Notes under the pieces: generated by a model
What the model saw: only the letters and a program-made list of their open reading frames with translations
Told to the model about the DNA's origin: nothing
Database searches by the model: none
Translations under genes and position numbers: made by a program
Assembly: GCA_910890315.1 (NCBI GenBank)
Contig: CAJVGD010000044.1
Coordinates: 1 to 24,196, forward strand
Direction of reading: 5' to 3'
Source: Serendipita indica DSM 11827
Taxonomy: Eukaryota > Basidiomycota > Agaricomycetes > Sebacinales > Serendipitaceae
DNA length: 24,196 bases
Shown: positions 19,701-24,196 of the stretch, piece after piece
Layout of the letters: each line of letters starts with the position of its first letter
Position numbering within the stretch: the stretch's first letter is position 1

Positions 19701-21443
19701 ACGGTTGGTCAGCGCCGTCGCATTCTCACCAGATGGCTCGCGAATCGTTTCTGCCTCATTTGATTCCACCATTCGACTATGGAATGCAGAGACAGGCGAG
19801 TCCCTGGGAGAGCCGCTTCACGTCGGACATCAATACGTCATTGCCACCACCTTCTCACCAGACAGCTCGCAAATTTTGTCAGGCTCACGTGATGGCACGA
19901 TTCGATTATGGGATATGGAGACTGGCCAGCCGTTGGGAGAGCCACTCGAGGACACACACGCATGGTCAGCACCGTCGCATTCTCACGAGCAGGCTCGCAA
20001 ATAGTCTCTGGGTCGGATGATCACACGATTCGACTATGGGATGTGGAGAGTGGTCAGTCATTGGGAGAGCCACTAGGAGCCCACACGCGCTTGGTCACCT
20101 CTGTTGCATTCTCACCAGACGGGTCGCGACTCGTCTCTGGGTCGAAATCACACGATCCGACTATGGAACGCGGAAACTGGCAAATCGTTGGGACAGTCAC
20201 TCCACGGCCACACAGACACTGTCACACTACCGTTGCAATCTCGCCAGGAGGCTTGCAAATGGTCTCTGGGTCGGTGGATAAGACGATTCGACTATGGAAT
20301 AGGAGACTGGAGAGTCAGTGGGAGAGCCGCTCCGAGGCAGTACTCACTCAGTCACAGCGGTCGCATTCTCACCAGACGGCTCGCAAATTGTCTCTAGCTG
20401 GAATCAACGCACGATTCAACTATGGAACGGGAGACTGGCCCACACCATCGGGACCCACTCCAAGGCCATACACATTGGAGTCAACACTGTTGCATTCTCA
20501 CCAGACGGCTCGCAAATCGTCTCTGGGTCATCAGATAAGACGATCAGATTGTGGAGCGTATCCACTGGCCAGTTGTTGGGCGAACCACTCCAGGTCACAC
20601 ACAGAGTGTCAATGCCGTCGCATTCTCACCAGACGGCTCCCAAATTGTCTCTGGGTCAAATGACGAAACGGTTCGGCTATGGAGTGTGGAGAATGGCCAG
20701 TCTTTAGGAAGTCCCTCTCCGAGGCCATATATGGGCAGTTCTCGCGGTCGCATTCTCACCGGACGGCCTGAGAATGTCTGGGTCAGGTGATAACACGATT
20801 CGCCTATGGAATGCGGAGACTGGCCAGTCGTTGGGGAGCCACTACGAGGCCACACAGGCTTAGTCACCACTGTCGCATTCTCACCAGACGGCTTGCAAAT
20901 TGTCTCTAGTTCGTACGATAATACGATTCGACTCTGGGACGCGGAAACAGGCCAGTCTTTGGGAGAGCCACTACGAGGCCACACAAACTCGGTCAATGCC
21001 GTCGCATTCTCTCCAGATGGCCTACAAATCATGTCAGGCTCAACCGACTGCACAGTTAGGCTGTGGGACGCAGCATTTGGTTCGTTTCTTCATTTCCTTT
21101 TCACCGTGACGCCAAAAGCTCATAGATCTCCTAGTTGAGGTATTCAGTCGGGATGGTTCCTGAGCCGCTCAAATCAGAGTGGCATCATCTTCGATCAAAA
21201 TTCCATGGCTTCACTCAGAGCCATGCTCTCTGGCTTCGAATATTTCCTCTCTGATGATGGTTGGGTGCATCTCTCCTCCGGAAACTTCTATTCTGGGTAC
21301 CACCAAACAATCGGCTCGCACTAGCGGCCCCGCTACTGCTAACCATGCCGACGTCCAGCCCTCCCTACCCAACCAAAATAGATTTCACTCGTTTCGAGTG
21401 TGGCGCCTCTTGGACAAAAGTTCGGGGTGGCGTCAATCAATGA
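16778..21443 (+). CDS. NACHT-WD40 (HET-E-like) NLR receptor, copy 1, full length
   Basis: This is a STAND-class NTPase of the type fungi use in self/non-self recognition and cell-death control. From ATG 16778 a helical N-terminus runs ([77 protein letters not shown]). The NACHT domain has [23 protein letters not shown] (P-loop near 17702-17719), GGQFFFS, Walker [15 protein letters not shown] (near 17973-18015), FITSRPD and [14 protein letters not shown] linker carries [20 protein letters not shown]. Fourteen WD40 units follow (19300-21090), then a tail with [12 protein letters not shown] and [14 protein letters not shown] 21441-21443. Introns fit at 16974-17015, 17174-17218, 17375-17419, 17493-17537 and probably 19037-19088. 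Total length is near 1450 aa. Several one-base slips occur, but all domains are present, so I treat it as a probably functional gene with noisy sequence. Confidence 0.9.
19300..21090 (+). repeat. 14 tandem WD40 units, ~129 bp (43 aa) period
   Basis: Each unit follows the pattern [37 protein letters not shown]. The DNA blocks TTCTCACCAGACGGCTC and TTCGACTATGG recur nearly unchanged in most units, so similarity is high at nucleotide level, not only in protein. Fourteen units would build two seven-bladed propellers. About half the units contain an apparent one-base slip. Confidence 0.88.
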
Positions 21444-21901
21444 ACTGTAGTGAGCGAGAACAGGATCATGATTTTACTCTCATGCTTGCGAGTCTCAGCT
21501 AGTAAGCCCCATCGTCTTGCGGTCCAAACATCCTGGGATGAATAGTTCCATACCATGACCATCGTGTTCAATCCGTACCTGTTCGTATTCTGGAACAGCT
21601 ATATGTCGGAAACATATTCTCATGTTTGACTGTTTCCTTCGTCCTCCGTGTCATCTTCTTGGAGACCGACCGACTCGTGCGTGAGTCGTTTCGATACTAG
21701 GCCGACATTCCGATCCAGCTGCATTGTGTGATAGAGGCGTGACATTGCAGGTACTGGTCTGATGCGGGCGCAACTGCAGGTTCTGTCAAGGCACTGCCCA
21801 TGGGTCAGGTGGCGGGTCAGAGGCTAGAGGCGGGTCGCTCTTTCTGCAAAATCCCGGCGAAACCCGGTCAGTGAATATCTGAAATTCCTGTCAGAGATAT
21901 A
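21444..21901. other. Spacer between the two NACHT cassettes
   Basis: This stretch runs from the copy 1 stop to the 3' end of the copy 2 membrane-protein gene. I see no gene, RNA or mobile element. A short purine-rich stretch at about 21803-21840 (GGTGGCGGGTCAGAGG...GGCGGGTCG) has two GGCGGGTC-like repeats. Confidence 0.4.
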
Positions 21902-22405
21902 TTAGGAAAGAGCGAAAATGCCGACCTTTGTGTATGTGAACAAACATAGCGGCGAATAGACAATAGAATATGGATAAGACGCCTGTCAAATGACGAATAT
22001 TGGCCATCGAAGGTGCATGCGAGTAGATATAATGTACGAACTTCTCCAGCCGGAAAGCCAACGAGAGCGTTTGCTCGTCCCTTCCAGCAGCGCAAGGAGG
22101 ATGATGCCCCAGAATACATAGCTAATCCAGGCGAATAGCGCTATGGCAACTGCTACGGTAAACTTGGCATCGTCAGGAGTGAGCAATCGCAGCGAGCCTC
22201 GACCGGGAATAGTGTACAAGGAGCGCCAGGCCGGGCTCAATGGTCGTCGTGGGCTCTTAGCATAATAACTCTATGGATAGATACAACTGTAGTATATTTT
22301 GATATTCACGTATGCAAACACGCAGAAACGGGGTGAAACTAAGCAGTCGCCCACTGCCTCGACAGTAGATGATGCAGAATAAGCAGATGCAAATATTTTG
22401 TCCAT
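21902..22405 (-). CDS. Small putative membrane protein divergent from NACHT gene, copy 2
   Basis: This is the duplicate of the gene at 16188-16731. From ATG 22405 (MDKIFASAYSAS) it reads a Cys block (CLVSPRFCVFAY, NIKIYYSC), then, past a stop at about 22272 and a frame change, SPAWRSLYTIPGRGSLRLLT, PDDAKFTVAV and a strongly hydrophobic helix (IALFAWISYVFWGIILLALL). A basic loop, then in another frame RHLTGVLSIFYCLFAAMFV, end at a TAA near 21902. Two or three membrane segments are likely. The better-preserved middle here complements the better-preserved end in copy 1. An upstream in-frame extension to 22567 would overlap the NACHT gene and is less likely. Confidence 0.45.
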
Positions 22406-22544
22406 TTTCTGTGATATGTCCCACCAGGAGACAGTCGGCCTCTGGGCCAAGGTTGATGGTCGATGTGCTGCCTGTTGTTGCCCAGCTCGCAGAACACGCG
22501 GGCGAGAGTGGCAGGCGCCGTCCTTGGAGCCATCCACTTTGACA

Positions 22545-24196
22545 ATGCCACCTCGAAAGTCGACCAAACCGAATCAGAGTCCCTCTACTGCTGCAGGGAG
22601 ATCTTCAAGAAAGAGGGATCAGTTACAAACAACGGCCAGTATCGCACTGGATATAGTCGCAAATGTAACAGGGGTGTCGGATATCCTCGCTCCTCTCACG
22701 GCAGCCTGCAAAACAACAAAGTCGATCATTGATGTCAAGCAAGTAGACGCGCCCGGAATAGCACTGGCTGATCAACTGACAGACTATCGACGATAATCAA
22801 GGAGACTGGAACGACCTAGTACGCCGCCTGGAGGAATATATGTAGGCTATTGAGAGCCAAATCGACTCTCTCGAAAAGTATCCTCCAGAAGATAGAGTCG
22901 TCGACGAAGCCTTGCCAGCCACTCATTCGTTATGTCGAGTAAGTCGGCACATCAACTCTGGCCCTGCCGACTGATTTCCTCAGACTTCTCGAGGATATTC
23001 ATTGCGCGATCGTCAATAATGCGCATAAGAGACCTCGCACCAGGCGCAGTGCTGTTATGGCCATCGGGAATGTGAAGATTGACGCTGGACTCATTCGCAA
23101 GTTCAATCGAGATATCGAGGACCGGCATAGGCAGTTCATGGTGAGATTCTCAGGCCATATAATCGTAATCTCACATGCAAAATAGGAGGCGTTGGCTCTT
23201 TTCACAGGTCATCGTATCCAGGTCATCGAACAGCACACTAAATCGACAGCGGCCAAGGTTGAAACAATCGTCTCGGACAGTAAGCTAAGACTTGTCTATA
23301 GACGCCTCGCTAAACACCCCAAGTCGATGCATCTTTCATATGCCAACTCCAGTCGTGGCATTCGTCCGTCCTCAGTCCATAGCACCTGTTTACAAGGGAC
23401 TCGTCTGGATGTTCTCGAAAAAATCAAGACATGGGCCGAAGACGATACATCTGATAAACCAATATTCTGGCTCTGCGACGTAGCCGGTTCGGGCAAATCC
23501 ACCGTCGCAATGTCGGCAGCGGAGACGTGGCGTGCGGAGGGAACCCTCGGAGGCCAGTTCTTCTTTTCAATCGCAAACAGCGAGACGTCGAATACCGAAA
23601 AGTTCTGCTCGACGAAAGCGGGTAGTTCTCATCGTCGACGCCGTGGATGAATGCAAATCCGGACCGCAACGAAGCGAACTTCTCGACACGTTCGTCAAAG
23701 CCGCTCGAGAAAGCAGGAATCTCAAGATCTTCATTACCAGTCGGCCGACCCTGTAATTGAATCAGTTCTTCAGCCACTCTCAATTAAATCCAAGCTCGAA
23801 GATCGGCTCCGATATCACTTACCGTGACAACATGGATGACATCGCCACCTATGTCCATGAATCACTCTACACCGTTCTGCCCGAGGACAAGCGGCAACAG
23901 CTCATTGAGAAGGCGCACGGATTATTCATCTGGGCGAGCACCGCATGTCGAATGATCAATAGCAAGACAGCATGGGACACCCCGAGACTATATACGACTG
24001 GTTGACTTCGGTGGACCAAAGTGGAGATATAGACGATGTATACAAGCTCATTTTGGGCGCGTAGACCCCAGATTCCACACGGTCATGTGCGGCATGCTGG
24101 CACTACTGCTTGCCGCATTCGAACCACTGACCGCCAACGACCTCGACAACATTCTTAAGCATATCGGACTACGCGGATACTCCGATGCGTTGATTC
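22545..24196 (+). pseudogene. NACHT-WD40 receptor, copy 2, damaged and cut by the window end
   Basis: ATG 22545 opens an intact first exon (MPPRKSTKPNQSPSTAAGRS, then QTTASIALDIVANVTGVSDI and [18 protein letters not shown]) that aligns with copy 1 at an offset of 5767 bp. Copy 1 has TGG in its YMW block, where copy 2 has TAG (about 22843-22845), a substitution stop. Introns match copy 1 in position. The P-loop region ([17 protein letters not shown], near 23485-23503) and Walker B (VVLIVDAVDECKSG) are present, but 135 bp found between them in copy 1 (about 17830-17964) are absent. The frame continues through [13 protein letters not shown] and the ALLLAAFEP block to the window edge. The WD40 part, if any, lies outside. 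The substitution stop and the large deletion support a pseudogene beyond mere indel noise. Confidence 0.8.

Larger units (their letters stand above)
16188..24196. repeat. Tandem segmental duplication of a two-gene NACHT/membrane-protein cassette
   Basis: The segment from about 16190 to 19000 reappears from about 21900 to the window end with an offset of 5.71-5.77 kb. The match includes the minus-strand gene, the divergent spacer, the intron positions and the NACHT coding sequence. The copies differ by substitutions, small indels, about 50 bp extra in the copy 2 spacer and the 135 bp loss in copy 2. Confidence 0.88.

Noticed and set aside
20595-21053. Minus-strand ORF antisense to the WD40 repeats (SGENATAL repeats)
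   Set aside because: It is the reverse reading of the 129 bp WD40 units. The repeat explains its length.
1-24196. tRNA, rRNA or other structured RNA genes
   Set aside because: I found no stretch with a convincing tRNA A/B box pair or rRNA core. A covariance-model scan would be needed to exclude small ncRNAs.

Overview
The window looks like nuclear DNA of a basidiomycete fungus, most likely an Agaricomycete. The NACHT-WD40 family, including its C-terminal tail, resembles families expanded in Rhizoctonia-like Cantharellales, but this placement is from memory and no search was run. Supporting signs are many 41-65 bp GT-AG introns with CTAAC-like branch points, small intron-rich housekeeping genes, and HET-E-like NACHT-WD40 receptors.

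Layout. Positions 1-690 hold the 3' end of one coiled-coil gene and a possible second fragment, neither recognised. Positions 846-1230 hold a small minus-strand ORF and two outward-facing TATA elements. Positions 1590-2660 are a degenerate minisatellite of about 35 bp period whose units are small hairpins. Positions 2660-6870 are gene-poor, with one unrecognised gene at 3683-4289. Positions 6880-9672 carry two type-B carboxylesterase copies on the minus strand, one cut down to its N-terminal third and one full length (stop near 8090). Positions 9983-15194 are a housekeeping block: IMP dehydrogenase (-), a small mitochondrial membrane protein (-), the IGR-motif mitoribosomal protein mS41/Fyv4 (-) and, divergently, the CCCH zinc-finger protein Tma46/ZC3H15 (+). 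An orphan gene follows at 15362-16251.

Positions 16188-24196 are a tandemly duplicated cassette. Each copy has a plus-strand NACHT receptor and, starting head-to-head from it, a small minus-strand protein with hydrophobic segments. Copy 1 is complete: a helical N-terminal region that may be a four-helix-bundle domain, NACHT, 14 WD40 repeats and a C-terminal tail, stop at 21443. Copy 2 runs off the window and is damaged. The pairing of an NLR-like receptor with a divergent small membrane protein is the best candidate here for an undescribed system.

A caveat applies throughout. Almost every recognisable gene, including IMP dehydrogenase and Tma46, has its frame broken every 100-250 bp by what look like single missing bases, often in homopolymers. 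For single-copy housekeeping genes this is more likely an uncorrected long-read assembly than decay. Gene limits below therefore span exons and apparent frameshifts, and I call a gene dead only where there is other evidence such as truncation, a large deletion or a substitution stop.
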